A stretch of 22,534 nucleotides of DNA, from contig CAKUQY010000029.1 of the NCBI GenBank assembly GCA_934675585.1, positions 1 through 22,534 of the forward strand, read 5' to 3'. This document shows, in pieces, positions 13,789-21,450 of the stretch. Under the pieces are notes generated by a model, which had not been told where the DNA came from, did not search any database, and saw nothing but the letters and a program-made list of their open reading frames with translations. A program made the translations under genes and the position numbers. The stretch is from an uncultured Opitutales bacterium (GTDB lineage Bacteria; Verrucomicrobiota; Verrucomicrobiia; Opitutales; UBA953). Numbering within the stretch: the first letter of the stretch is position 1; each line of letters opens with the position of its first letter.

Positions 13789-14574
13789 CTAAAAAACAGA
13801 TTCCAAAGCTTCGAGAATTCCCGCCACCGTCGCGCGTTTGGCAACCGCAGCAACGGGAATGGTTTTGCGCCGAAGTTCCGCCGCGGTAACCTCGCCGATC
13901 GCGATTACTTTTGGCTGAACCGCATCGTTCGCAATTTGCAACAAACGCGCCTGATCAACAAACGACTGCACCGCCGACGGGCTTGCAAAAACAATCGCGT
14001 GCGCGCCGTTCTCGCGAAAACTGACCGCCGCCGCGTGCGTTGACAAATCGCTCGAACTCGTCGCGTAAACAGGAAAACAATCAACAATCGCGTTCCCGTC
14101 GTCCTGCAATGTTTTCGCCAAATTTTCTTTGTTTCGATTGCCCGTAACGACGCAAATTTTTACGTTTTCGATGCCGCATTTTTCAATCATCAGCCGCGCG
14201 AGCGCCTCGCCCGTGTGCGTTTCGGGAACGATATCGACTTCGAGATGAAACGCTTCGACAGCGGCGGCTGTGGCGGGACCGACGCAAGCGATGCGACAGC
14301 CACCGATGCAACGAATATCTTTAAAACGCTTGAAAAACCGCTTAAAAAATCCTTCGACGCCGTGCACCGACGTAAACACGAGCCAGTCGTATTCGCCAAA
14401 CGTTTCGAGCACTTCTTCCTGAATATCAGCTTCGGTCGAATAATCGACCTCGATCAACGGCATTTCAAGCACAATCGCGTCGTGGTCGTTTTCTAAACGT
14501 TCCCGCAACGCCGCGTTGTCGGCTTCCGTGCGCGTAAGCACAATCGTTTTTTTGTGAAGAGATGATTTTTTCAT
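13789..14574 (-). CDS. hemD: Uroporphyrinogen-III synthase
   Basis: This 261-aa protein of the HemD family cyclises hydroxymethylbilane with inversion of ring D to uroporphyrinogen III. The sequence is weakly conserved in this family, but the pattern fits well: IVLTRTEADN at the N-terminus, DWLVFTSVHGVEGFF (about 85-99), CIGGCRIACVGPATAAAVE, VVTGNRNKENL, AHAIVFASPSAVQSFV and KVIAIGEVTAAELRR near the end. Length is normal. It is separated from hemC by 350 bp instead of following directly. No Shine-Dalgarno precedes the ATG at 14574, and a weak CATTAT lies 7 nt upstream. It forms a unit with ispE. Confidence 0.92.
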   Translation of the reverse strand: MKKSSLHKKTIVLTRTEADNAALRERLENDHDAIVLEMPLIEVDYSTEADIQEEVLETFGEYDWLVFTSVHGVEGFFKRFFKRFKDIRCIGGCRIACVGPATAAAVEAFHLEVDIVPETHTGEALARLMIEKCGIENVKICVVTGNRNKENLAKTLQDDGNAIVDCFPVYATSSSDLSTHAAAVSFRENGAHAIVFASPSAVQSFVDQARLLQIANDAVQPKVIAIGEVTAAELRRKTIPVAAVAKRATVAGILEALESVF

Positions 14575-14924
14575 AAGATAAATAATGCTACAAATCCAAG
14601 CCGAAATCGAACTTAAAATTCAAACGGCGCAGAATTTTCGCGGGAACGGGAAATGTTTTTTTTCGACTACGAGCCGTCGCGTCCCGAGCGAAGCGACACC
14701 CCGCCATTAGAACGAATTATTTTTTTGGGTGCGGGAGCGGGATTTTTTCAACTACGAATAAGCGCTAATTTACGCGAAGAAAATTTCAAGGGCGCTTCGC
14801 GAAAAGCGCGTTCCCACGAAAAAGCGCCTGCGGCGAAAAGATTTTTTTGATTTTGTTTGGCAGCTTAACCCGCCGAAACTTTGGGCCTTTGTCCTTCGGG
14901 CGAGAAATAAAAAACCGCTCCCGC
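14575..14924. other. 350-bp intergenic spacer between hemC and hemD
   Basis: I see no credible gene; the plus-strand frame at 14653-14850 is a translation of repeats. It should hold the hemC 3' end signals and the hemD promoter, neither of which I can define well. It contains iterated motif copies near 14640 and 14809 and a repeat shared with the left intergenic region (14741-14847). A GCGCTT/AAGCGC hairpin lies near 14792-14809. Confidence 0.55.
14741..14847 (+). repeat. Dispersed intergenic repeat, copy B
   Basis: It starts GATTTTTTCAACTACGAAT, then AAGCGCTAATTTACGCGAAG, and ends AAAAGCGCCTGCGGCGAAAAG followed by ATTTTTTT. Copy A (1308-1379, minus strand) shares both ends but has a shorter middle. 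A partial third match (TTTTTTTTCGACTACGAG) lies at about 14656-14673. A GGGAGCG motif variant abuts the left end. Confidence 0.6.
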
Positions 14925-15791
14925 CTACTTTCGCAAAAATAATTCGTCTAAAATTTTTTTCACTTTTTCGCGGATTTTCTCCTCGCTTTGCGGGAACGCA
15001 ATTTTTTGTCGAATCAAACCAAGATCTTCGTGAAAAAGCAACAGATTTCCGTGCGAATAATGCGCGGCAAACGCCGTATGGCAGCCCGCGCCTAGCGCCG
15101 ACAAAAACGCGCGCTCAACCGAAAACGCGTGCGTTCCCGAACGCGCCGCCGCTTTGGCGAAAAACGATTTATCTTCCGCACGACACTGCAACGCGATGAG
15201 CGCCTGACCCGCCGCGGGAACGCATTTTTCGACAGGAATCATTTTAAATTCAACACCAGGAAATTCGCGAATGCCCAAGCGTTTCAATCCCGCCGCGGCA
15301 AGCACGGTTGCATCGGCGACATGCTCATCTGCGATTTTTCGCAAACGCGTTTCAATGTTCCCGCGCAATTCTTGAAAAATTGCTTGCGGGAACATTTTTT
15401 TCAACTGTCCGCGACGGCGCGGCGAACCTGTTGCAATTGTTTTAATTGCTTCCGTTCCCGTGCGAACAACGAGAACATCGCGCGCGCAAGCCCGTGGCAG
15501 ACAGCCCGCGACAGCCGTTCCCGCCGCAAGATCCGTCGGCAAATCTTTACCGCTGTGCACGGCAACGTCGATCGTTCCCGCGACGAGCGCCGATTCGAGC
15601 TCGGAAGTAAAAAGTCCTTTCCCGCCCGTTTTTTCAAGCGACCACGACAGTTTTTTGTCGCCTTGCGTTACAAATTCTTTAATCACAACTTTGCATTGCG
15701 GATAAACTTTTTGCAATTTTTTTTGCGCCAAATACGCCTGCGCCAGCGCAAGCGGTGAACGACGAGAGCCAATAATAATTTCACGCTTCAT
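14925..15791 (-). CDS. hemC: Porphobilinogen deaminase (hydroxymethylbilane synthase)
   Basis: This 288-aa protein joins four porphobilinogens into hydroxymethylbilane, the step before HemD. IIIGSRRSPLALAQA opens the protein; GGKGLFTSELE (56-66), VHSGKDLP with the catalytic Asp83, the GSPRRRGQL box (122-130), ELRGNIETRL (141-150) and GAGCHTAF (234-241) with Cys237 as dipyrromethane-cofactor attachment site are all present. The length is slightly short (family about 300-320) because the C-terminal domain ends soon after the cofactor Cys, but no key residue is missing. The ATG at 15791 is 3 nt after the thiE stop. The gene is dense in the iterated motif, giving AGT (two), RTGT, CVPA and RSGT stretches. 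Confidence 0.96.
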   Translation of the reverse strand: MKREIIIGSRRSPLALAQAYLAQKKLQKVYPQCKVVIKEFVTQGDKKLSWSLEKTGGKGLFTSELESALVAGTIDVAVHSGKDLPTDLAAGTAVAGCLPRACARDVLVVRTGTEAIKTIATGSPRRRGQLKKMFPQAIFQELRGNIETRLRKIADEHVADATVLAAAGLKRLGIREFPGVEFKMIPVEKCVPAAGQALIALQCRAEDKSFFAKAAARSGTHAFSVERAFLSALGAGCHTAFAAHYSHGNLLLFHEDLGLIRQKIAFPQSEEKIREKVKKILDELFLRK

Positions 15792-15794
15792 AAT

Positions 15795-16445
15795 TTATTG
15801 ATGATTATTTTTGTAAGCCGACGAAAACGCCCGCGCAAGGTCCGCGGGAACGGCGGATTTTGAAAATGCCGAAACGCAAGCCAAGCCGCCAACGCCCGTC
15901 GCGTAAAGCGCGGGAGCGTTTTCAAGCGTGATGCCGCCGATCGCGCAAGTTGCAATTTTCGCGGGAACGCTTTTGACAATCGCCGCCAAACGCTCGAGTC
16001 CAATCGCGTCGCTCGCGTCTGATTTCGTCGCGCGCGCGTCAAAAACCGGACCGATTCCCAACGCGTCAACGTCGGCGGGAACGACCGCGCGCGCTTCCGC
16101 TTCGTTGCGCACCGAAAATCCAATATCCAACGCGTCGCCGAATATTGCGCGAATCGCGGCGGGCGGTAAATCATTTTGCCCGACATGCACGCCTGCCGCA
16201 TTTACCGCGCGGGCGAGCGTCGCGTCGTTGTTGATCACCAGCGGAATTTTCCGCTTGGCGAGCAGTTCCCGCAGACGCAGACAACGCTCGTAGCAAACGC
16301 GCGCGCACGATTCCGTATCGCGATATTGCACGAGCGTCACGCCGCCCGCAATCGCCGCATCAATATTTTCCAAAAAATCGCCCGCATAACGCGACGGCTC
16401 GTCGGTTACGAGATAAACGGCGTATTGTTCGGGAGCGATGCGCAT
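15795..16445 (-). CDS. thiE: Thiamine-phosphate synthase
   Basis: This 216-aa TIM-barrel enzyme couples HMP pyrophosphate to thiazole phosphate (HET-P) to make thiamine monophosphate. Family motifs: YLVTDEPS (11-18), GGVTLVQYRD (34-43), LVINNDATLARAV followed by GVHVGQNDLP (the diphosphate-binding region), GFSVRNEAEA, DALGIGPVFDARATKSDA and the late ATCAIGGIT loop. It lies 3 nt downstream of thiM, whose product it consumes. No TPP riboswitch is visible near either gene. Motif copies encode VPA three times (VVPADVDA, SVPAKIAT, AVPADLAR). Confidence 0.94.
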   Translation of the reverse strand: MRIAPEQYAVYLVTDEPSRYAGDFLENIDAAIAGGVTLVQYRDTESCARVCYERCLRLRELLAKRKIPLVINNDATLARAVNAAGVHVGQNDLPPAAIRAIFGDALDIGFSVRNEAEARAVVPADVDALGIGPVFDARATKSDASDAIGLERLAAIVKSVPAKIATCAIGGITLENAPALYATGVGGLACVSAFSKSAVPADLARAFSSAYKNNHQ

Positions 16446-16448
16446 AAA

Positions 16449-17258
16449 TCAAAAAATAAAATTCGCGCGTTCCCGCAAAAGCGCGGGCGAAAGCGTGTCG
16501 TAGGCGTTGAGCAATTCGCAAGCAAACGAGCCGATGGCAGCGCTTTTTTCGGCGGCGATTTCGCCAGCAATTCCCGTCATCAGCCCACCTGTCAACGCTG
16601 CTAAAAATGCGTTCCCGCCAGCTACCGCAACGAGCGCAGCGAGCAATGCGCCCTGCGAACAGCCAACGCCTGTGACGCGCGTTAATTGTAGCGTGCCGTT
16701 TTTAACCCGCGCGACGTTCCCATTAGCATCGACGACAAAATCTGTTTCTCCCGTGACGAGCACGGCTCCGCCCGTTTTTTTAGCGAGCGTTCCCGCGGCG
16801 ACTTCGGCATTTTCAACGCCAAGTGTTGAATCGACGCCGCGCCCGGTTGCGTTCCCGCCGGCGAGCGCAAGAATTTCAGAAGCGTTCCCGCGAATAATTG
16901 TCGGTTTAAATTCTAATAATTTTTGCGCCGTTTTTGTGCGCAACGGCAAAACTCCAACGGCGACGGGATCGAGCACCCAAGGCGTTCCCGCGGCGTTTGC
17001 CACTTTTGCCGCGCGCAACATCGCGTCGGCTTGTTCGTGAGTAATTGTTCCCACATTAATCAAAAGCGCTCCCGCAACTTTTGCGAAAATTTCCGCTTCT
17101 TCGTCATCGGGAATCATTGCGGGAGCCGCGCCGACAGCCAGCAAAACGTTCGCCGTAATTTCATTCACAACTGCGTTTGTCATGCAATGAACCAGCGGCG
17201 ATTGCAGATGCAAATTTTCTAAAAGCGCGCAAGCTTGTTCGAGCATTTTTGTTTTCAT
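16449..17258 (-). CDS. thiM: Hydroxyethylthiazole kinase
   Basis: This 269-aa ribokinase-like enzyme phosphorylates the thiazole alcohol (HET) for thiamine salvage. Features: PLVHCMTNAVVNEITANVLLAVGAAPAM (HET-binding N-terminal part), LLINVGT, WVLDPVAVGV (94-103), PTIIRGNASEILAL (119-132) and the catalytic loop VTGVGCSQGALLAA with Cys200. The usual loop is GTGC, so GVGC is a small variation. The start at 17258 (MKTKMLEQA) is 2 nt after the upstream stop; Met5 is an alternative. ThiM and ThiE adjacent, with no ThiD, ThiC or ThiG in sight, suggests salvage here with other steps elsewhere. It is very rich in iterated motif copies (about eight). Confidence 0.95.
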   Translation of the reverse strand: MKTKMLEQACALLENLHLQSPLVHCMTNAVVNEITANVLLAVGAAPAMIPDDEEAEIFAKVAGALLINVGTITHEQADAMLRAAKVANAAGTPWVLDPVAVGVLPLRTKTAQKLLEFKPTIIRGNASEILALAGGNATGRGVDSTLGVENAEVAAGTLAKKTGGAVLVTGETDFVVDANGNVARVKNGTLQLTRVTGVGCSQGALLAALVAVAGGNAFLAALTGGLMTGIAGEIAAEKSAAIGSFACELLNAYDTLSPALLRERANFIF

Positions 17259-17260
17259 TT

Positions 17261-17518
17261 TTATTTTTTAGCGCTTAACAAAATTTCGTTTTCCGCATAA
17301 ATCACGGGCGGCATTTTCAAATCTTCATTCGGGAGCGATTCTGTTTTCTCGTCCGCTGCAAAAGACGACATCCACAGCGGGAACACGCCAAGCGCAAATA
17401 GCAAAAACACAATAATCGGTGCCCAAATTTTGCAATAAATTTTAAAAGTTTCTTTGCGCTCGAACTTGCGCACTTGCGCTTGCTGATGCTCTTCAAAATA
17501 ATGATAATGACGCGCCAT
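17261..17518 (-). CDS. Small single-pass membrane protein, unknown
   Basis: The 85-aa protein has a polar, charged N-terminus (MARHYHYFEEHQQAQVRKFERKE in effect: His, Gln and Lys rich), one hydrophobic helix at about 31-48 (WAPIIVFLLFALGVFPLW) and an acidic tail (ADEKTESLPNEDLKMPP). The charges predict the N-terminus inside and the tail in the periplasm. I do not recognise a family. It starts 2 nt after the stop of the O-antigen-ligase-like gene and ends 2 nt before thiM, so it is a real operon member despite its size. A role beside the upstream membrane protein is a guess from position only. Confidence 0.75.
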   Translation of the reverse strand: MARHYHYFEEHQQAQVRKFERKETFKIYCKIWAPIIVFLLFALGVFPLWMSSFAADEKTESLPNEDLKMPPVIYAENEILLSAKK

Positions 17519-17520
17519 AA

Positions 17521-19563
17521 TTAAATTTCAATTTCGGTGATTGTTGATTTTTCGGAACGTTTTTGTTGATTTTCGGGAGCGATCAATTGCAACCCCGCGT
17601 AAATAATTCCAATCGTTTCATTGTTAGGAAAACGCTCGTGCAAAGTTTGATAAATCGATTTTGCTTCGGGCGAAGTGATTGAGATTTTTCGCCACGCTTC
17701 GCCGAGATTCATCAAAAGTGCAATATCGCGCGGAGCCAAGTTTTGCGCCGTTTGCAGATAAGATTTTGCCTCTTCGGCGTTCCCGCACAAAACTTGCGAC
17801 AGCCCTTTTTGCCATTGCACATTTGCCGATTGCGGCGCGCGAATCATTTGTTGGTGAACGCATTCTTGCACGTGCGCGAGATAATAATTTAACCTTTGCG
17901 GATTGTAATTACAAAACGCCAAATAGGTTTTTGTCAACCCTTGCCATGCGCGCAAATTTTCTCCGTTGCTGGCTCCCAAGGCAAACAAATACAATTCGTG
18001 GGCTGCGTACAAATTATCGACATTCGCGGGCAAAACATTTTTTTGTCCCACAAAATGGCAATACGGACGCAACAAATTATCCGCACGATAAGTGAGCGCG
18101 CTGCTTTGAGTAATCGGGAACGCGAACAAAACCAAGCCTATGGGCAAGAGCAACGACAACGCGCGGCGGGTGCGTTCTTCCCACGCGGGAACGCTACGTC
18201 GAGCAACGCGGCGATGTGGCAACGCCTCGCGAAAAAGCGTTCCCGCAAAAATCGCAAATGGCAAAAATAATCCTGCCAATGTGATTTCATAACTGAATGA
18301 AACCACGACGCAAAATGCCACCAATCCCGCCGCCGCGCAGGTCGTCAAAACGCGTTCGGCGGTCAATGGACGTTGGCGCATTTCAAACGCGCGCGCGTCT
18401 TCGCTGTCATCAAAAAATTTAGTATGACTAATTTTTTTTATGCCAAAAATCAACAATCCCAACGCGGGGACGAGCAACAAAAGCGTTCCCGCCAAACCGT
18501 TTTCTGCCAACAATTGCAAAGGCAACGAACCGCAAGTTTTGGGAACGCAAGTTGCTTTGGCGTCGGCGGGAGCGTAATTGGCGTATTGTTCGCCAAATGT
18601 TCCCGTGCCCGAACCGAAAATCGGATGCGCCTTAAAAATATTGAACGCGGCGCGCGGGAACGCCAAATTAGAATCAATGAGCGGGCGCGTGGCGGGAACG
18701 TTTTCTGCGGGAACGCTCACGCTTGACGCGCGATCATCACAAAATACGAGCGCATCAAAATCGGTAAACTTTGGAGTCAAAAAAAATCCAATCACGCACG
18801 ACAGAATGAGAACGGGTTTGAGAATTTTTTTGCGCACAAAAAACGCAATCAAAACGATCGTTCCCGCAAAAAATGCCATAATCGCAGCCATGTCGCCCAA
18901 GCCAAAAATCAACGCCGCGGCAAACAACGCGCTGTAAATTCCCAACAATTTTAACGCGGTATTTGTGCGCGGATAAAGCACTAAAACTAACGACGCAAAA
19001 AAAATAAACAGCGACAAAAGTGTCAATTGTTCGGCAGAATTAAAAAATCCCAAAATCGTGTTCCCGACAGTTGCCTCTGTGGTGTAGTAAAGTCGATAAA
19101 AAATGCCGCCTGTAATCGTCAAAACCGCGACGGCAACGCAGGTTGCGAGCAATTGAAATTGCGAATTGTCTGAGCGTGCGCATTGCATCGCAAAGAAAAA
19201 GCCGAAAAACACAAACAAATTTTGGTAAAGCGTTTGTGCGGTTTCCCAAGGTGCGTTCCCGCAAAAAACTTCAAGCAAAAGAAAAATTAACCATGGCAAA
19301 AAAATGAGCCCTTGCAAACGAAAACGCACGCCATACGCGATAACCTTTGTCAGGTAAAAACCAAGCGTCATCAACGCTCCCGCGAGCGCGACGTAAGCGT
19401 AAGTAAAAAATTCGGCACCATCGCTACGCACACTTAGCAAACTCAACAAAAACGCGACGGCAAAACTAAAAAAACTCAATCGGCGATTAGTTTTAATGTA
19501 GCGTTCGTTAAATTCACGATTAAAAAATTCGCGCGCTTGCGCCTCGTCAAATTGTAGAATCAT
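17521..19563 (-). CDS. O-antigen ligase-like (Wzy_C) membrane protein with C-terminal TPR
   Basis: This 680-aa protein has about a dozen predicted membrane helices over residues 28-490, then a soluble helical C-terminal part (about 510-665) with TPR-like units (ANVQWQKGLSQVLCGNAEEAKSYLQ, RDIALLMNLGEAWRKI). The periplasmic loop AHPIFGSGTGTFGEQYANYAP, then PLQLLAENGLAGTLLLL, is the signature of the O-antigen ligase/Wzy_C superfamily, which transfers or polymerises lipid-linked glycans at the periplasmic face. Family members with TPR tails exist, and some glycosylate proteins instead; the substrate cannot be told. Its position inside a folate/thiamine/heme gene cluster is unusual, with no glycosyltransferases nearby. 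The start at 19563 lies 2 nt after the folA stop. About a dozen iterated motif copies fall in the gene, giving VPAENVPATR, GTLFREALP, GNAPWE and GNAEEA. Confidence 0.85.
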   Translation of the reverse strand: MILQFDEAQAREFFNREFNERYIKTNRRLSFFSFAVAFLLSLLSVRSDGAEFFTYAYVALAGALMTLGFYLTKVIAYGVRFRLQGLIFLPWLIFLLLEVFCGNAPWETAQTLYQNLFVFFGFFFAMQCARSDNSQFQLLATCVAVAVLTITGGIFYRLYYTTEATVGNTILGFFNSAEQLTLLSLFIFFASLVLVLYPRTNTALKLLGIYSALFAAALIFGLGDMAAIMAFFAGTIVLIAFFVRKKILKPVLILSCVIGFFLTPKFTDFDALVFCDDRASSVSVPAENVPATRPLIDSNLAFPRAAFNIFKAHPIFGSGTGTFGEQYANYAPADAKATCVPKTCGSLPLQLLAENGLAGTLLLLVPALGLLIFGIKKISHTKFFDDSEDARAFEMRQRPLTAERVLTTCAAAGLVAFCVVVSFSYEITLAGLFLPFAIFAGTLFREALPHRRVARRSVPAWEERTRRALSLLLPIGLVLFAFPITQSSALTYRADNLLRPYCHFVGQKNVLPANVDNLYAAHELYLFALGASNGENLRAWQGLTKTYLAFCNYNPQRLNYYLAHVQECVHQQMIRAPQSANVQWQKGLSQVLCGNAEEAKSYLQTAQNLAPRDIALLMNLGEAWRKISITSPEAKSIYQTLHERFPNNETIGIIYAGLQLIAPENQQKRSEKSTITEIEI

Positions 19564-19565
19564 TG

Positions 19566-20048
19566 CTATTTATGCTTAAAATATTTAATTGTAAAATTCG
19601 TTCCCGCGAGCAAGTTTTTTTCAAAAATAAAATCATTTTCAAATGGCGGGAACAGCGCGTCGCCTGCGGGAACGGCATCGACTTCCGTCAGGTACAAATC
19701 CTCGCAAAGCGGCAACAATTGTTTGTAAAGTTCGGCACCGCCCGCGAGAAAAATTTTGCGTTCCCGCGCGATCGCCGGCAACTCCGCCAAATCGCGAATG
19801 ACGAACAGATTTTCGTTCCCAGTTTCCCGCGACATCGTGCGCGAAAGCACAACGGTTACGCGGCCGGGCAACGGACGCCCAATAGATTCGTAAGTTTTGC
19901 GTCCCATCAACAAAACGCCACCCATCGTCGTCGCTTTAAAAAATTTAAAATCTTCGCTAATGTGCCAAGGAATCGCGCCGCCGTTCCCGATAACGCGATT
20001 TTTCGCCATCGCCGCGATCGCCGAAATTTTCAATTGCTCGTTCATCAT
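19566..20048 (-). CDS. folA: Dihydrofolate reductase
   Basis: The 160-aa enzyme reduces dihydrofolate to tetrahydrofolate with NADPH, regenerating the cofactor that ThyA oxidises. Motifs: ISAIAAMAKNRVIGNGGAIPWHI (substrate and NADPH loop), SEDFKFFK with the proton-donor-position Asp33, MGRKTYESIGRPLPGR (48-63), VVLSR, and FLAGGAELYKQLLP (the GG box), then LYLTEV. Two consecutive ATG codons (20048 and 20045) are possible starts. It lies 6 nt downstream of thyA, a very common pairing. Motif copies are dense in it and encode GNG, GNE, RERKIF, VPAGDALFPP and AGTNF. Confidence 0.97.
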   Translation of the reverse strand: MMNEQLKISAIAAMAKNRVIGNGGAIPWHISEDFKFFKATTMGGVLLMGRKTYESIGRPLPGRVTVVLSRTMSRETGNENLFVIRDLAELPAIARERKIFLAGGAELYKQLLPLCEDLYLTEVDAVPAGDALFPPFENDFIFEKNLLAGTNFTIKYFKHK

Positions 20049-20054
20049 TTTTAA

Positions 20055-20900
20055 TTAAATCGCGACGGGAGCTTTGATGAGCGGGTGCGGATCGTAGCCC
20101 TCGATCGCGATGTCTTCGTATTTGAAATCGAACAAATCTTTAATTGCTGGATTTAATTTGAGCGTCGGGAGCGCGCGCGGTTCCCGCGAAAGCTGCAATT
20201 TCACTTGCTCGATATGGTTTTTGTAAATATGCGCGTCGCCAAAAGTGTGAACGAAATCGCCCACTTGCAAACCCGAAACTTGCGCAATCATATGCGTCAA
20301 AAGCGAATAGCTCGCAATGTTGAACGGCACGCCAAGGAACAAATCCGCGCTGCGCTGATAAAGCTGGCAGCTCAGTTTGCCACTGCTTGAAACTGAAAAT
20401 TGAAAAAGCGTGTGGCACGGCGGGAGCGCGACTTGATCGGCTTCGAGCGGATTCCAACCCGTAACAATCAAACGGCGCGAATTGGGCGATTTTTTAATCG
20501 TTTCCAAAACGTATTTGATTTGGTCAACGCCGTCGTTTTTAAAAGTTCCGTCAGGATTTTTCGTCGCGCCGAAATTGCGCCATTGATGTCCGTAAATCGG
20601 GCCCAAATCGCCAGCATTTCTGCCAAAACGCGCGCATTGTTCGGCGGTCGCCCACTCGTCCCAAATCGTTACGCCGTGTTCCCGCAGCCAATCGTTATCG
20701 GTGCGTCCTTGAAGGAACCAAAACAATTCGTTGATGATTGAACGCGTGTGAACTTTTTTGGTGGTGACGAGCGGAAACCCTTTGCTCAAATCAAATCGCA
20801 TTTGCGCGCCAAAAATGCCGAGCGTTCCCGTTCCCGTGCGGTCGGTGCGTTCTTCGCCGTGTTCGAGCACGGTTTTCAAAAGATCGAGATATTGCTTCAT
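20055..20900 (-). CDS. thyA: Thymidylate synthase
   Basis: The 281-aa enzyme methylates dUMP to dTMP using methylene-tetrahydrofolate. Starting at [15 protein letters not shown] (ATG at 20900) the order is: [16 protein letters not shown] (17-31), [15 protein letters not shown] (58-72), [15 protein letters not shown] (97-111), the catalytic loop [10 protein letters not shown] with Cys162, [17 protein letters not shown] and [12 protein letters not shown]. The C-terminus IKAPVAI matches the family's closing residues. An upstream ATG at 20954 lies within the preceding gene and is rejected. The start is 19 nt after the previous stop. The RTGTGT box, conserved in all ThyA, happens to be written with two overlapping motif cores (about 20822-20834). 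Confidence 0.98.
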   Translation of the reverse strand: MKQYLDLLKTVLEHGEERTDRTGTGTLGIFGAQMRFDLSKGFPLVTTKKVHTRSIINELFWFLQGRTDNDWLREHGVTIWDEWATAEQCARFGRNAGDLGPIYGHQWRNFGATKNPDGTFKNDGVDQIKYVLETIKKSPNSRRLIVTGWNPLEADQVALPPCHTLFQFSVSSSGKLSCQLYQRSADLFLGVPFNIASYSLLTHMIAQVSGLQVGDFVHTFGDAHIYKNHIEQVKLQLSREPRALPTLKLNPAIKDLFDFKYEDIAIEGYDPHPLIKAPVAI

Positions 20901-20919
20901 TCTTAAAAAAATTAACAAC

Positions 20920-21432
20920 TTATTCTTCTGCGCCCTCTCCGCCTTGTTTTGCATAAAGTTCAGTCACAGCGGGAAGTTTTTTCAAGTCGGCTTTTTTCAA
21001 ACCAACGAGCAAGACGGGAACGTCTTTGTGCGTTGTGAAAATGCCGGTAATTTTTTGTTTTTCTTTGCGTGCGCCAAAAGAACTATCGCCGCCGCTTTGT
21101 TTTTTGGGCATATAATTTTCTTGAAAATCTTTAATTTTGTTGGCGGGAATCAAAACATAAATTTGACCACCTGATTTTTTTGCACTTGCGCTTTCGATTA
21201 AAATTGCCACAGCGGGAGCGTCGCTCATCATCACGCCGGGATCTTCAACACTGGCGACCAAAGTTGCGACCGTTTTGCCGTCATATTTTTTAGTATTTTT
21301 AATCCAAGCCGATGCGAGTTCCACTTTAACATTTGGCGCTTTGTCTGTTTTTTTTGCGGGAGCCGCCGTAAGCGTTCCCGCGGCGAACATCATCAAAACT
21401 GCGGAAATAATTACGAGTAATAATTTTTTCAT
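20920..21432 (-). CDS. Secreted protein of unknown function
   Basis: The 170-aa protein has a Sec signal peptide ([15 protein letters not shown], then [11 protein letters not shown], cleavage near residue 24). The mature protein is Lys-rich and probably basic. It has a central [12 protein letters not shown]...[26 protein letters not shown] segment and a second half with [19 protein letters not shown], suggesting a small alpha/beta fold. I recognise no family. It ends in GGEGAEE. It lies 18 nt after pyrB and 19 nt before thyA, so it is co-transcribed with pyrimidine genes although a periplasmic protein has no obvious place there. Motif copies are at about 21016 and 21372. Confidence 0.8.
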   Translation of the reverse strand: MKKLLLVIISAVLMMFAAGTLTAAPAKKTDKAPNVKVELASAWIKNTKKYDGKTVATLVASVEDPGVMMSDAPAVAILIESASAKKSGGQIYVLIPANKIKDFQENYMPKKQSGGDSSFGARKEKQKITGIFTTHKDVPVLLVGLKKADLKKLPAVTELYAKQGGEGAEE

Positions 21433-21450
21433 TTTTTGTAGAGCTTGAGA

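Noticed and set aside
14653..14850. 65-codon plus-strand frame between hemC and hemD
   Set aside because: It is composed of the dispersed repeat and motif copies, lacks recognisable domain content and runs opposite to all neighbours.
17200..17560. TPP riboswitch ahead of thiM
   Set aside because: Only 2 nt separate thiM from the upstream stop, and no thi-box-like sequence is seen in or before the 85-aa gene.
20820..20836. Tandem motif cores in thyA as evidence of insertion
   Set aside because: They encode the universally conserved RTGTGT box of thymidylate synthase, so protein conservation explains them.
20901..20954. 18-residue extension of ThyA
   Set aside because: The upstream ATG lies inside the preceding gene; MKQYLDLL at 20900 aligns with the family start.
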